From Urophycis tenuis (taxonomy: Eukaryota; Chordata; Actinopteri; Gadiformes; Phycidae), in contig JAXIVH010000010.1 in NCBI GenBank assembly GCA_036785325.1, forward strand, positions 7,961,907-8,025,906: a DNA stretch of 64,000 nucleotides, written 5' to 3'. The position numbers and the translations under genes were made by a program. Of this stretch, positions 1-12,700 are shown piece after piece; positions within the stretch are counted from its first letter, which is position 1; each line of letters opens with the position of its first letter. Below the pieces are notes generated by a model, which was not told the DNA's origin, ran no database searches, and saw only the letters and a program-made list of their open reading frames with translations.

Positions 1-210
1 ATAGACATTGGTTTGAGGTATACGTACATAAAGACAAACACAGTGCAGGCAAATGTCACTGAACATTAATGATCTGCCTTCCACCAAGGTTAGGGAACAA
101 ACAGAATGAAATGGGGTGGCAGGAGTTATTGATGGTTACCGTGGCGACCAACGATACCGACCAACGATACGGTGGTCCAGTGCGGCGTGCGAACGGCTGC
201 TCACACCTAC

Positions 211-534
211 CTCCCGCTAGGTTATTTTCTAACGATGGAAACGAGGACATCTTGGGCTCCGACTGGGCCGGCGGGGCTAGAGGGACCAGGGTGGGGACAC
301 CGGGGATGTAGTAGGGGTACACCGGTACCTGGGCTGGCTGGACGGGCTGGGGAGGCTGGCCGGTCTTCCCCCTCCGGCCTGCCTCGTACACTGCATGGAT
401 GGAACGAGAGCGATGACAAACATATGATGGTGGGGTTTTCTGCAGCCGATAGACTGTTTTACAAGGGAATGTGGAAATTGCACAGTTGTGTGTGTGTGTG
501 TGGGTGTATGTTTGTGCCTGTGTCCGTGTATGTC

Positions 535-571
<37 letters not shown>

Positions 572-840
572 CTGCATACGTGTGTGTGTGTGTGTGTGTG
601 CCTGCATACGTGTGTGTGTGTGTGTGTGACTACCCACAGTGGCGTGGACAGCAGCAGGTCTCGGGACAGCAGCAGCAGCTTAGGTAGCAGCAGCAGGAGT
701 GGGGGCAGCACTGGCACCAGCAGATGCCCACCAACAACAGGAAGAGGACACTGCCCAAGGCAACGGACCCCACAAACACCCATTCTGGAAACGCACACAC
801 ACATACACAGGCACACACCCCCCCCCCATCATCACACACA

Positions 841-882
<42 letters not shown>

Positions 883-917
883 GGTGTGTGCCCAAACACA
901 CAAACAAACACGCACAG

Positions 918-1009
<92 letters not shown>

Positions 1010-2782
1010 GACATACAAATACAGATAAGATGTCTACTCATTTCGCCCTTCAGCTAATCAGATACGCATTACAGTAATCTAGTGAGGTGTTAATCGAGGA
1101 AGTATCACAAGAATTTACTACTGAAATGTGTTCATTATTGAACAGTGACATGATTCATGATTCATGATCATGATAAAACATTCACCCCAGCATAGCCTCA
1201 AGTCTGCCTTCTCTGCCCACACACACACACAACAGAGAACACAGAAATAATGTTATAAAAAAATATGACAAAAACCAACCCGCGAGCACATAGCCACAAT
1301 TTCACTGACACACATACACCCCTCTCACTCTTATCACATCTCTGTAGTATCCTGACTCCCAACCACATTCTTACTCAGGGTGTGTCCAAAGTGACTAATA
1401 ACAGTTAATTCATCTCCCCGCGCCATGTAAACACACTTTGCCGGAGGACCTTCTGAAAAGTGCTGAGTTAAAACAGCATTTTAGACCGCCAATCTAAACA
1501 TAGGGAAAGGCCACAGATGCATAGATTTCACGGGATGTACTTCTAAATGAGATTTGAACGATGTAAGAAAAAAAAAAAATCAAATACATTCCGCCATCCG
1601 GCGGAAGAAAAAAATACACAGACGCAGACATAGTAACAGAAAGAAATTAAGCAGTAAAGTTTCCATTTGCTTCTGAGATTGGGCGTTTGTCAATTAAAGA
1701 AGGTTTCAATTGGTCAGAGGGTGCAGGAAAGTACACACAATTATTAGTGAAGCCAGTGGATGCTAGCGCGGGAGAAAGAGAGAGAGAGAAAGAGAGAGAG
1801 AGGTGAGAGACAGAGGGAAAGGGCGAGAGAAGGAGAGGTAGGAAGGTGGGGGGGGGGGGGGGGGCCATACCTGGCATAATCTCCACATCAAACTCAGGTA
1901 GGATATCGTGCTGCTCACCTGTCCTACCTGCAGAGAGGGAAATAGAGGGCGGCAGGTGAGAGAAGCAGGGAAGCGGGGGGCGTGAAAGCGTGGCAAGGTG
2001 ACGCATTGGTCGAAAACTGTGGCCGATTCGTTGCTCATGCAAAAGACACGGAGAACCACGATGCCCCGATCGGTCACATCAGTGACACTCACAGAGTAAA
2101 TGAACAATCCTGGATAGGAATCCATTGATCTCTACTTTACCGGTGTTAGTGGAAAAATCAACGCTGAAGCAGTTGCCGGCGTGGAACAAGCTCTATCTGT
2201 ACGTAGAAAAGGGTTATTTGTGGAGTCTGTGTGTAAAAAAAGCCTAGTGGTTAACTTTGGCTTTTATTGCGCCAAGCCGGATGTTACAACTTAACTGGGA
2301 CTCACTGACTGGGATTACCGTGTGAATGCGGGCACGCATTGACACCAACGTGCGCATTGACACACATCAATGCAATACAGTGTTAAGCGCTGAATGTGGG
2401 CAAATGGGAAAAGTGTAGTGGGCATTGGGCGTCCACTGGAGTGCGGGCACAAAGAGGGTGCCATGGAAACTGGGGCAAGTGGTGCAGCGGGGCATTCTGG
2501 GAGACTCATTTACGCGCGGTGCTCATCAAAATAGAGCCCCCGCAAGACCTATCATCGCGAAGACAATGGCGCCTTTGTGTGCTTTGTGTGAATGTCCGGA
2601 CAAAGACGAAGCGAAAGTGTACCCACTTCCACAAGGGTTGTAAACATCCATAAAAAAAAGGGGGGAAAAATGAATAAACCAAAGAAGTGGTTGCCTGGCA
2701 GAAATACCAAAGAGAAAGTTCCCATTACCACAGTAGCCCCCAAGAAGACATTTCAGTACATGTTGCGTGCGCGTGCACACAT

Positions 2783-2822
<40 letters not shown>

Positions 2823-3197
2823 ACAGCTGCAGACGGTAGACGGGAGCTGTAACTGCAGGTCTCACTGCAGTTAACGAGAGGGTTTTCAGACACGCATCTC
2901 CCTGAGTGTGCGTTTTTCTAATCGGGTGACTTTGGGAAGCTGTTATTAAAGTTAAGCCCGCCCCAACTGTCTGACACACCTGACTCCCCGCGCGCCTACC
3001 AAACGCTCACAGCACAGCACACAGGTCTCCGGTTCGTGCTGAGTAGGCGGTTGCCATGGCGAGCGATAGCCCTACCCTCCCCGACTGACGAAACAGAAAC
3101 CCCCCGCCATTCATCTCACTGCTCCTTGGCTGGCTGGTACTTCCAAGTAAATACCATCCTGCTGAGCAAATCTCAAGAACCCCAGGGAAAAAAGAGA

Positions 3198-3243
<46 letters not shown>

Positions 3244-3571
3244 ATTAAGAATTTGATTTGATGAAGAAGTAAAGAACAAGGAGAAGAGGATGAAATATTC
3301 TGTAAGAGGGCACCAAAGAGGAAGAATAATTAACTTTAGAATGTGGGTAGTGAATAGATTAAACTTAATTGTTGATTAGATTTTGAAGTGCGAAACATAA
3401 GGTGTTCATATATGGTGCATTGAAACTAAATCTTGTATCTTTGTAGCTTTGAAGTACTGGAGTACCACCAATACTAGTACTAGTACTAATACTATAGCCA
3501 TTCAGTTTTAATATCCTTTTCAGTTTAACCTTCCACGACCCCAAACCAGCCTCTTCCTCTCTCTTTCTCTC

Positions 3572-3621
<50 letters not shown>

Positions 3622-3629
3622 TCACACAC

Positions 3630-3689
<60 letters not shown>

Positions 3690-4795
3690 TGCCTCCTCTG
3701 AGCTCACTGTAATGAGATTAGTATAGAGGGGAGGAGGAGCTTATGAAGCAGGACAATGTTTTTCCACAACATTACTGTAAATTAAGAAACCTTTTCACCG
3801 GAACTTTCTGGGGGAGAGACAATCCTCCAGAGACAGCTTCTTGTTGTGGCATAGTAGTTGGCGTTAAAACACCCCAGTGAGTACATTCTGTATCTGAATG
3901 TCCACACCAGTGACCCTTTAACGGAGCCTGCTCGCCCTCCAAAAGAAAGTTTCCATAGTAACGGCTTAAGGAGTGGCTACTGACAATAGCCTCGCTGCAC
4001 AGTTTACATGTGTGAATGTTTTGCTAACTTTGGCCGATCGAAAACACTAAAGAAAGTTGTTCAACCTGGTTATATTATGTTAAATTTAATTTGGCCGAAC
4101 CGAAATTGGGGTCCAGCCGAGTTAAGATAAGCCGTGCTTCGAAAAGATAAGCTGAACAAACAATTGTCTCATGAATGTGGGCCAGAATGAAGGCAACAGC
4201 CACAATATCATATTTTTCTCTTGTTCCAAAAATACACATTTGGTAACAAATGAAAAATAAGGGTACATTATGACTAATTAATTAACGTTAATCATTAATT
4301 ATTAACTAGTCATTAATTAAGTGTATGGTGTAATAAACATAAACTAACAATTAACAATCGGTTTACTAATAATTTACTAATGGTGTTCATGCTAACTAAG
4401 GTATTCATTTAATAGGGTTAGGCCTTACGCCTTGTTTCCTGTTGTGTTACCAATATATTCTATTGAAAAAAAGGTCATTTGTGCTCTTTGAATTGTGGAT
4501 CTAAAGTCTGGCACTAGCAACCACCAAAAAGCAGCTTGCTTTAGCTTTCAGAGGTGTGTGTACTGTTGGGTTATGTTGTGGACCTACCCAGCACTAGCAA
4601 TTCCACTTGGCCTTCGTTCTTCCCTTCCAAGTCATCTGGGATGACAATTTTGCAGAAGTATACTCCGCTGTCACCCCACTTGAGTTCACCGATCCTCAAG
4701 TTTGATTCTGGCCGAAGGAAACAAGATTACAATTAATCATAAAAAGTGGTTGGAAACACTTGGAAACACTTGGAAGCACACACACACACAACACA

Positions 4796-4876
<81 letters not shown>

Positions 4877-5844
4877 TTAAACAGATTCAGATTGCACGTA
4901 CTAGCAAATCAATTAGGGACGCAAATGGAAAAGTTGCTCTCTGCTCAGGCAGGAATAGGACTTTTTCATGGTGTTCGTTAATATATTTATGTATAAACAG
5001 ACATAAATGCATGCGTTTATCAGTGAAGAGAACGTATTGCTTCCCATAACTGTAATTCACCTAGACAGGAGGTGTGGGTTAAGGCGCTGTTTTCCACTGA
5101 TATGTCAGGGCAATAAAACACGTTTCACTGCGCTGATGGCTTACGGGCCGAAGGAGCCCGAACGCGAATGCGCGCGAATGAGAGAATGGAGGCCTGTGAT
5201 AAGGTGTGCACAGCGACTCCTCCATTGTGGGACAGGAGACAAAGGAGGGGCTATATTTAGGGAACAGGAAACACAAAGCACCGACCCGCTGTAATTCCTG
5301 TTAAGTGCTTCACACTGTGCTGATACGTCCAACTATACGCACACAATGGTTTTACAAGCTCCCCGCGGAAGGGAGACTCGACATTACCTCCGGGGTTAGC
5401 GGACGGTGCAGCAAACACATCAGAGAACGCAAACTTTAGCGGAACAAAGTAACTGGGAACATTACTGTCTACGATGGCGATGTCTCTGCCCTTGTAGTGC
5501 TCCGCCAGGGTCATGGAGGGCCCCTGGCCGGAGGCCACAATGCGAACCGTGCGGCTGGCGTCCGAGCACTCCAGGTGGGACTGGGCGCCCAGGTCAGAGC
5601 CCAGCGCCCCCAGGGTGCCGTGGGAGAAGGATTCCTGCGTGCGGTCGCGGCAGTAGGACTTGTACCACCACTGCACCACGGGGGTCTTGGTGGAGGCGGT
5701 GTGGTACTGGCACGGCAGGACCACCGACTGGAAGAGCATGGCGAACTGCTGCTTCTCCTGCACGGTGACGTGCACGCCATCGCACGCACAGGCTGGCACG
5801 CGCACCCACGCACATACATAGAATCATACGTGGAAACATACGCG

Positions 5845-5875
<31 letters not shown>

Positions 5876-5906
5876 GTACAAAGGAATAGAAAGAGAGCAC
5901 TTGAAT

Positions 5907-5942
<36 letters not shown>

Positions 5943-8503
5943 CATCATCATCATCATCATAATACTATAATAATGGGAATAGGAATAAGAATCTAAGTCT
6001 TCAACAAAATGAATAATCATTTTAATTGTTTGAAGGAGATCTATGTCCTTTACGTTTGCAAGGCTCAGGAGATGTGCTTATCAATCGAGAGACGGACAGA
6101 CACCAGAGCTGGCAGCTCACTCAACACACCGACCCTCTGAAGATAAAGCCCTCTCTTATTCCACTTTACAGCTCAACATACACAACTTGAACACCATAGC
6201 TTTCTTTGCATTATTAGATTCGATTTGACCGTGAACACTTAAAGGGGGCATTTAGCAGACACTTTTGTCCAAAGCGACTTACAGTCAGTACATTTGTGGG
6301 GTTCGCCATGTGGGCAGTTGGAGGATCAAGGGGATCGAACCACCAACTCTACGGTTAGTGGACGATCTGCTCTGTCCACCCGCTCTATCCGCTGAGCTAC
6401 TGCCGCCCCTAAAGACAGTTGTTCAACCGGATGAGGACTTTCTCCAACTTTCCACCTCAGATGTCTGCGACACCCTGGACAGGGTAAATGCGCGGAGAGC
6501 TGCTGGCCCTGATGGGAGTCCTTTGTGCGTGTGCTGGGAGCCTGGGAGCCTGGGAGCCTGTGCAGAGCCAGTGTCTTCGTTGACGTCGTCAACATGTCTC
6601 TCCATGTCTCCAGTCCCCTCCAGTTTTAAGTTACATTTACATTTACATTCAGGGCATTTAGCAGACGCTTTTATCCAATGCGACTTACATTTGCCATTTG
6701 ATGCACATTTGTCAGAAGGTGAAACATTTCATTGCTGTTAGTACAGTATGCAAGTCACCGGAACAAGTTTCAAGCATTCCAATTGCTAGGTTAATCGTTG
6801 CTAGTATAAGTTAAGTCTGCTACCATTGTTTCCAGACATGTCATAAAGAGGAAATGTACAGTATGTGTGTGTCTGTCTGTCTGTTTGTGTGCGGAAAACA
6901 GAGCACTAACTTCCATGATTGGAAAACAGGAGGAGAAGCTCAGAGACGGGGGATTCTCTTGCCCAATGCTAGGGTCGCGGAGGTCAAATTCCACTGTTTG
7001 AAGGGGGCTGGGGCGCCCTGCAAAGCTACAGGGGGTTGTCATCATAACGGGCAGCAGTGCAGGGCTCATGGGTAAAGTCTATGTGCTGTGGGTCATGTAG
7101 GATTGGGTGGGGCAGGGATTGTAGTCTAAATAAGACCCAGAAGACCGGAAATCACGACAAAAGCAATTCCTCTAACACACTCTGCTTAGGACTAATCATA
7201 GAAACATAAACGGGCAGTCACATTTATCTACAAAATTGTCAATTGTCGTTCCAATGTACTTAGCTTTGTTACTATCTTTTGACCACAGCAGTTAATAGTA
7301 AATGTGTAGCCTAATTTAAGAAGTCTGAAATACGTAGAAATACTATCATGTGGTAATATAAATATAGCAGGGACTGGACTAGACATTCCTCCAATTATGT
7401 AAACCCAGTTCTAGTCTTCCCTTTGTCTTTTTGTTCATGTGCCAGTCCATTGTTAAAGCTTGGATGAAAAAAATCCCCCCACCCACCCACTCCCCCACTC
7501 CCCCACTCCCCCCACCCCCGTTCGATTATAAGAATGCAGAGGGGAGAAGGTGCACGAGACTTCCAACCAATGGGATTCGCCTGCCAAGTCCAGCTGAGCA
7601 TCATTGGCCAATTAACTGCGAGGGATTTCAAAACCACCGTTACATGGCAAATCTGGGCTAAAAAACGGACCAGTGGAGCAGCAGAGCTCCCTCGAGGTGA
7701 GCAGACATGTGAACCACGTCTGCTGTTGTTCAGTCCCAATTCATTTATGCCATATTGAACTTTTTGTCGTTGACTCCATGACAAGTGATTCAACAGGTGC
7801 TATGCTTGTTTTTTTGTTTTTGTTTTTTAGCCCATATTAGATCCCTGGATTGCAATTAGGGTTTACAGATAAAACATAATCCTTATCTAATCAATATAAG
7901 CATGTAGGCAACATGTGTTGTCTTGGCTTCCCGCAGACTGAACGTGGACTCGGACACTTGACTCAGTGTTGAGTCTGAGTCATTGTCAAAGCACCCACAG
8001 GACACTCCGTGTTTCCTGAGAAACCTTTCGGCTTTTCCTCCTATCAGTTCCCACATTTCCTGCCTTGTAACAAACGGCCCTGTGGTTTGTACGTGGCGGT
8101 CTCAAAGCATGTAAAAAAAAAAAAAAAACGCAGTCTGCTCTACATAGGCCTAGTTAAATAGTTTAAAAGCAGGCTACCGGTATTCTAAACTCTACAGAAA
8201 ATACATCTTAAACTTCCTTGGGAAATAATTGGGCGAAAACGGTCAAACCATTGAAAAAAACACAAATAAAGGCGCAGCGACCTAGTTTAATAGCTTATTG
8301 TTCAGACTTAATGATAAAGTAAAGCCATTTCCTTTTTCCTTGCAGATTTCCGACACGCGAACCTGCAGAAGCCCTTATTAAAACTCACACACAAGTTGCC
8401 CACCGGGGCGCTGTCCGCTTCACAAAAATAAAAGAAAAGAGCCAAGTTTGAAGTGAAACTTACCCAAAACGCTAATCAACACAGCCAAACGACCAAACTT
8501 CAT
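211..8503 (-). CDS. ILDR2: ILDR2, immunoglobulin-like domain containing receptor 2 (angulin family), 3' part outside window
   Basis: Single-pass membrane protein of the LSR/ILDR (angulin) family, which organises tricellular junctions; ILDR2 is also reported as a B7-like immune regulator (family knowledge). Coding exons read on the minus strand with matching phases: 8464–8503 (start MKFGRLAVLISVL, signal peptide), 5466–5792 (Ig V domain, VTVQEKQQFAMLFQ, Cys in VVLPCQY), 4588–4707 (LKWGDSGVYFC, end of the V domain), 1871–1927 (GRTGEQHDILPEFDVEIMP), 638–784 (transmembrane segment, then the family's cysteine-rich run GICWCQCCPHSCCCY), 211–390 (LYEAGR, proline-rich cytoplasmic start). About 290 residues are visible; the rest of the tail lies beyond the left edge. 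ILDR2 is preferred over LSR and ILDR1 for the LLP-F-VEIMPEWVFV junction and for linkage to GPA33, POU2F1 and CD247. The donor of exon 638–784 was set at 637 because it restores the LYEAG reading. Confidence 0.9.
487..629. repeat. interrupted (GT)n microsatellite downstream of the ILDR2 transmembrane exon
   Basis: Long GT run with interruptions (CCTGCATACG occurs twice). It starts 9 bases beyond the splice donor of the ILDR2 exon 638–784; on the transcript strand it reads (CA)n. Confidence 0.97.
792..1006. repeat. compound (CA)n microsatellite upstream of the ILDR2 transmembrane exon
   Basis: Compound CA run with a short C run near 820 and a non-repeat island around 881–920. On the transcript strand it reads (UG)n and lies directly before the 3' splice site of exon 638–784, opposite in sense to the repeat at 487–629. 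Confidence 0.97.
1007..1870. other. ILDR2 intron, no gene seen
   Basis: Non-coding. It holds a (GA)n tract near 1775–1805 and a G homopolymer near 1848–1864 that abuts the splice donor of exon 1871–1927. No other feature recognised. Confidence 0.7.
1928..4587. other. ILDR2 intron with microsatellites and a repeat relic
   Basis: Contains (CA)n at 2776–2825, (GA)n at 3200–3241, and mixed (CT)n/(CA)n at 3555–3685. An AT-rich repeat relic at 4259–4425 is listed separately. No exon or other gene recognised. Confidence 0.7.
4259..4425. repeat. AT-rich dispersed repeat relic, copy 1
   Basis: Starts GGGTACATTA, is full of TTAATTAA-like words, and contains CTAACTAAGGTATTCATTTA followed by GGTTAGGCC. 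The same ordered words occur at 44200–44375 in the same orientation. This suggests two diverged copies of one dispersed element, possibly a MITE. The family was not identified. Confidence 0.5.
4778..4875. repeat. (CA)n microsatellite
   Basis: Nearly pure CA tract about 65 bases upstream (transcript sense) of the acceptor of ILDR2 exon 4588–4707, where it reads (TG)n. Confidence 0.97.
5848..5964. repeat. (CA)n then (AAT)n(CAT)n microsatellites
   Basis: CA run at about 5848–5877, then AAT units at about 5908–5942 turning into CAT units to about 5962. They lie in ILDR2 intron 1, just upstream (transcript sense) of exon 2. Confidence 0.95.
6241..6411 (-). mobile_element. tRNA-derived SINE, minus orientation
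   Basis: On the minus strand it begins with a tRNA-like head. An A-box word (TAGCTCAGCGG) and a B-box word (GGTTCGATCCC) are visible about 60 bases apart, followed by a body and the tail AAGTCGCTTTGGACAAAAG–TGTCTGCTAAATG. A second full copy lies at 48472–48640 and shorter tail-only pieces at 6628–6692 and 25770–25825. It sits in ILDR2 intron 1. The family name was not assigned. Confidence 0.85.
6412..6692 (+). mobile_element. L2-like LINE reverse-transcriptase fragment plus SINE-tail scrap
   Basis: Plus-strand translation from about 6415 gives a short piece ending RVNARRAAGPDG, the signature at the start of LINE reverse-transcriptase domains, then a decayed stretch ending VPSSFK. Only a small part of the polymerase is present and no catalytic motif is seen, so it is a dead remnant. 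From about 6628 a SINE-type tail (ACATTTACATTTACATTCAG, then GCATTTAGCAGACGC) follows. Confidence 0.7.
6693..8463. other. rest of ILDR2 intron 1
   Basis: No gene, RNA or strong repeat recognised apart from simple runs: a pyrimidine/C-rich stretch at 7475–7520 and poly-A near 8113–8128. Confidence 0.6.
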
Positions 8504-8820
8504 TTTACAGTCCGCTTTACAGTGACATACAGGCGGTCCGCATGATGGTCAGTCCTGTTGACGGCCTAGTTACTGGCTCCGTAGTCTGTGGAACGGCGCA
8601 GTAAATCAACTGCGACTATAACGGGATTGTACCACTTCTTCGATGGGTAAGTAACAAGCAGCGAATAACAACGCGCGCAACAATGCAGTCGCATTTTATG
8701 AATGTCAGTCTACATAGTGGTGTCAGTTGCGTTTTATATAATAGGCTCCATAAATGGAATTTAATATTTGAAATGTTCAAATGTTGAACGATTAAGAACA
8801 CGAGGGGGGTCGACCAGGCG

Positions 8821-8899
<79 letters not shown>

Positions 8900-8900
8900 G

Positions 8901-8955
<55 letters not shown>

Positions 8956-9733
8956 ACTCATTATACGTAAGCAAATGTTTGTAAATATTTATTGAATTCG
9001 ATTTATTTGATTTCCATCTAGAATAACGCACACACGTGTAATTAATAGTCAATAGCCAGTTTTACGTAATGATGAAATTAACAATGGCAGCACCTAATAA
9101 CTGAACAGAACGGTACAAAACGGTATCATCATATCATAAGCGCACAATATAGACATTAAATTAATCGGCTATATAACTTTCATAGCCTCTTTCAACAATG
9201 TAGGCCTACCTGTTGGTTATATATGCACAGCTGAGTCCACTGATTATGAATGAGTAGGTATAATTTATTTTCAAAACATTACGATGGGTCAAGCTGCTAT
9301 AGTCCTACCCAGTAGTTTATTATACTTAACAGTAGGCCTATTGATTTCCTCAGGATGTGGGGAAAATAGGAAATAAAAAGATTCAGATCATCAATACTTT
9401 ATAGGCTACAATAGGCCTACAGAACCAGTTTACAAATTGCTGGGGTAAACCACAGGCATGTTTGAATTTAGAGCATGGAAAATGTGTAATGCAGCCGGAG
9501 GTTCTCTCATTCATAGCCTTTTTAAAAAAAATATGATTGCATAAACAAAGGAGAAGTAGGCGTAGGCCTAATGGTGATTTCCATCAATACAAAGTTAGGC
9601 CTATCACAATATAAAAAAAGATAAAGATAAATTTGACATGTCAAAATCTTATATTCAGTTGGTTTATCCAATTAGACCTATGATTAGTGGTCATGGCTGC
9701 CTGTCGTCAATGCCTTCTTTATGAGTTTAGAGG
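8504..9733. other. ILDR2 5' flank / GPA33 3' flank
   Basis: Upstream of the ILDR2 start and downstream of the GPA33 stop. It holds a (GT)n(GA)n block at 8822–8950 and five copies of the palindrome TAGGCCTA between 9201 and 9603. Several TTTATT words (AATAAA on the minus strand) could end GPA33 transcripts, but none can be chosen from sequence alone. Confidence 0.6.
8822..8950. repeat. (GT)n(GA)n compound microsatellite
   Basis: About 75 bases of GT followed by about 50 bases of GA, upstream of the ILDR2 first exon. Confidence 0.97.
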
Positions 9734-12700
9734 TCATATTTCAAGGCGATCACGACTTCCACCGTGCCGATTATATTGCGCATCAAGGTTTTCGCGACTG
9801 CCATAGCGGCGATCCCGACTATCGTCAAGACGGTCGCGACTACCATAGCGATCGCGTGTATTGTCAAGGCGATCTCGACTTCCACGAACGTCATCATGTT
9901 GATCGTCAAGCCGATCGCGACTTCCACGGTAGCGGTCGCGTGTATTGTCGAGGCGGTCTTGGCTTCCCCGAACGTCGTCACGGTGATCGTCAAGGCGATC
10001 GCGACTTCCACGATAACGATCACGCTTATCGTCAAGTCTGTCGCGACTTCCCCGAACGTCATGTTGATCGTCAAGGCGATCCCGACTTCCACGATAGCTA
10101 TTAGGTTGGTCGTCAAGGCGGTCACTACTTCCACGATAGCGATTGGATTGGTCGTCAAGACGGTCGCTACTTCCACGATATCGGTCGCGATTATCGTCAA
10201 GCCGATCGCGACTTCCACGAATCTGATCTTGATCATCAAGTCGATCGCGACTTCCACGAGAGTAGTCACGCTTGTCCTCAACACGTCCACGAAGTCCATC
10301 ACTACTATTTACATAGGTGTTGTCTTTCTCCTCATTATAACTGTGTTGGTCCACTTCGGAGGGGTTCGTCCCAACTCGGTTGTCGTTGTGGCTTCCCAGA
10401 TCCCGAACACTTCGCTCTTCAAAGTGGTCTGACTCTTCAACGTAGGGCTTAGTCAGGGTGCTCGATTTGTCGTCCCAATACTGATCTCTAACTGAGGGTT
10501 GGTCTTGGAACTCCACTGCCACAGGAGAACTGCAAGACAATTTATGACATGAAACATGGCATAATGTTCCTCAAAATCGTTTTAGTTGTGAAGCAAAGAA
10601 CGAAACAGAAGGATTTGTACCAAATTGTACCTAAAAGGGAAGAGAGTATAAGCGTACATAGGCAAGGCCTTTTCATGTTTAGGAGGATATGGGCCATTCA
10701 ACGGGACTACCCGTTATTTCATACGTACCCTTCGACATTCTTGTCCTTTTTGTCTTTTTTGCAGCAGCAACAGTAGATAACAATACCGAGGACAACGATA
10801 GCTGCTAGGACTCCTCCAATGATGGCTGCAGTCGCGCCAAATTTCATAGAGGCTAAAGAAGGACATAGACATTAAAGTGGTGATCTCTGATTTTGCTCTC
10901 TTTGGTGTGGTAATTGTTCCCATAGATCCCACGGCACCAGCACCCACAATGTAACATTCATAAGGCTGCAAATGCAAGGGCCTTTATCAGTTGGCCATAG
11001 GCTCAATCACCACTGTGTTACCTCATAAGGTGAAAGTGACTTTACAGACATTTATAACATTCTTTGAGAATATGCCCCTTGAACTGTTAGTAAAATAAAT
11101 GACCACTTGAAGGACAAAATGATGATGATGATGATTGAGAACTTTTCAGTATGCTCTAGCAGTATCCTTTTTACCGTCAAGAGTTACGTTTTGCACTCAC
11201 GTGGAAGCACCGATAGGGTGAGGTTACAGCTCTCTGAACCGATTCGATTGGTTGAGGTACACACGTAAAACCCTGAACCCTCCTTTGAAATATTATAGAG
11301 AGCCAAGACTCCACCCTCTATAACAAAAACAGAGACAAGACAAGGTTTAAAGGAAAGAGAGGGCTGCCTCTGTTAGAAACAAAGACTCAAATACTCGGGA
11401 CATTCAGTCCAAGAATGACATGAATATGGATGGATGAAGGGCCTACTCTCAGTGGCTGTGGGTGGAAGTGGTCTGCGGATGTTTAGGACACTGTAGCTGT
11501 TCCAGCTGTAACCAGGACTAGGTGAGCCCTCTTCAGACAAACAGGTGAGGCTGATGTTGTTCCAGTATTCAGCATCGCCTTGGATCTTGCAGACAGGCTT
11601 AGACGGAGCCACTGGAGACAGACACAATGGAAATCGACAATTCAAATCTCCATTCGACAATGTCACTGCCGAACGACAAATTAATTTACACAATAATGAC
11701 TTTGAATTTTTGGATTCCTTCGATGTGGCTCCAGAGATTTTGAGGATAATTAAATGACTGCAGTACTGTTTTCACTCATGTTGTCTCACCTAGGACCAAT
11801 AGGGAAGTAGTGGCTGCTGTTATTCCCTCATCGTCACCTCGGATAGTGACACTGCACTGGAAGATGCGACTGTCCTGCAACAGAACTTTGTCTAGCTGAA
11901 GTGTGCTCTGCCGTGTGCTGAGGTCAACAGACACGTGAGCTCTGCCCTCGAAGTTTGGAGCGATGTCTGGCTGGCCATTGGGAAAGTAGGTGGCCACAGG
12001 CCTCTGAGGTTAAACACAGACAAGGTATGTTTTACAACTCTACGGTCCACTCCATTCAGAGACTTTCTGACCAAGACAATAGCTACACTTGGTTAACAAC
12101 CTTGAACGATATGTTTTAGGATGAACAATGTTTTTTAAGATCTTTCTCAAGACAAGTCTGCAGCAACAACCTATTTAGCGCATTATGTACTGATTCAGGG
12201 TATTATATATGATTTCCCTTTTTGATGTTGAATATCTGAAAAAGCACAAGCCATCAAAATGTCCACGCACACATATATGAAATGAATCCAAAGAAAAACA
12301 TTGCTAACTCAAAATTTGAGAAGAGCTAGCATTTGTACAATCAGTTTATAGGTCATTCAAAACAAAGCAAAATAAATTTTACCCATGGGTCATTTTCTTG
12401 GTCAGGCTGAACCTCCCATTTCAGTAAGAACAGTGGGGAGTCTGGCCTGGCTGGTGAGTACGAACATGTCATAGCTACATCCGCTCCCCTGGCCACCTCA
12501 TACTCCTTCTGGGGGATGGAAACTTCCAGGCAGCTACAGTGGGACACGACTAGACACAGAGCTGTAGAGAGAAAGGTATAGAACTAAAATACTGGAATGG
12601 GCTATGAATAAATGGTGGCATTTCAAGAAGGAGGAATCCATTTGTAAGTAAACCAGATCAGGAGATGCAGGAGATGCAGAGAATGAATAAAGCGTTATGA

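Noticed and set aside
488..1077. Open frames rich in His-Thr and Cys-Val near the left edge
   Set aside because: Microsatellite translation in ILDR2 introns, apart from the real exon at 638–784.
9737..10261. Regularly spaced repeats resembling a CRISPR array
   Set aside because: Vertebrate context, no spacers, units are directly tandem and encode a peptide repeat.
9721..10432. Long plus-strand open frames opposite GPA33
   Set aside because: They are antisense shadows of the 3n-length coding minisatellite; the minus frame joins seven exons of a recognisable protein.
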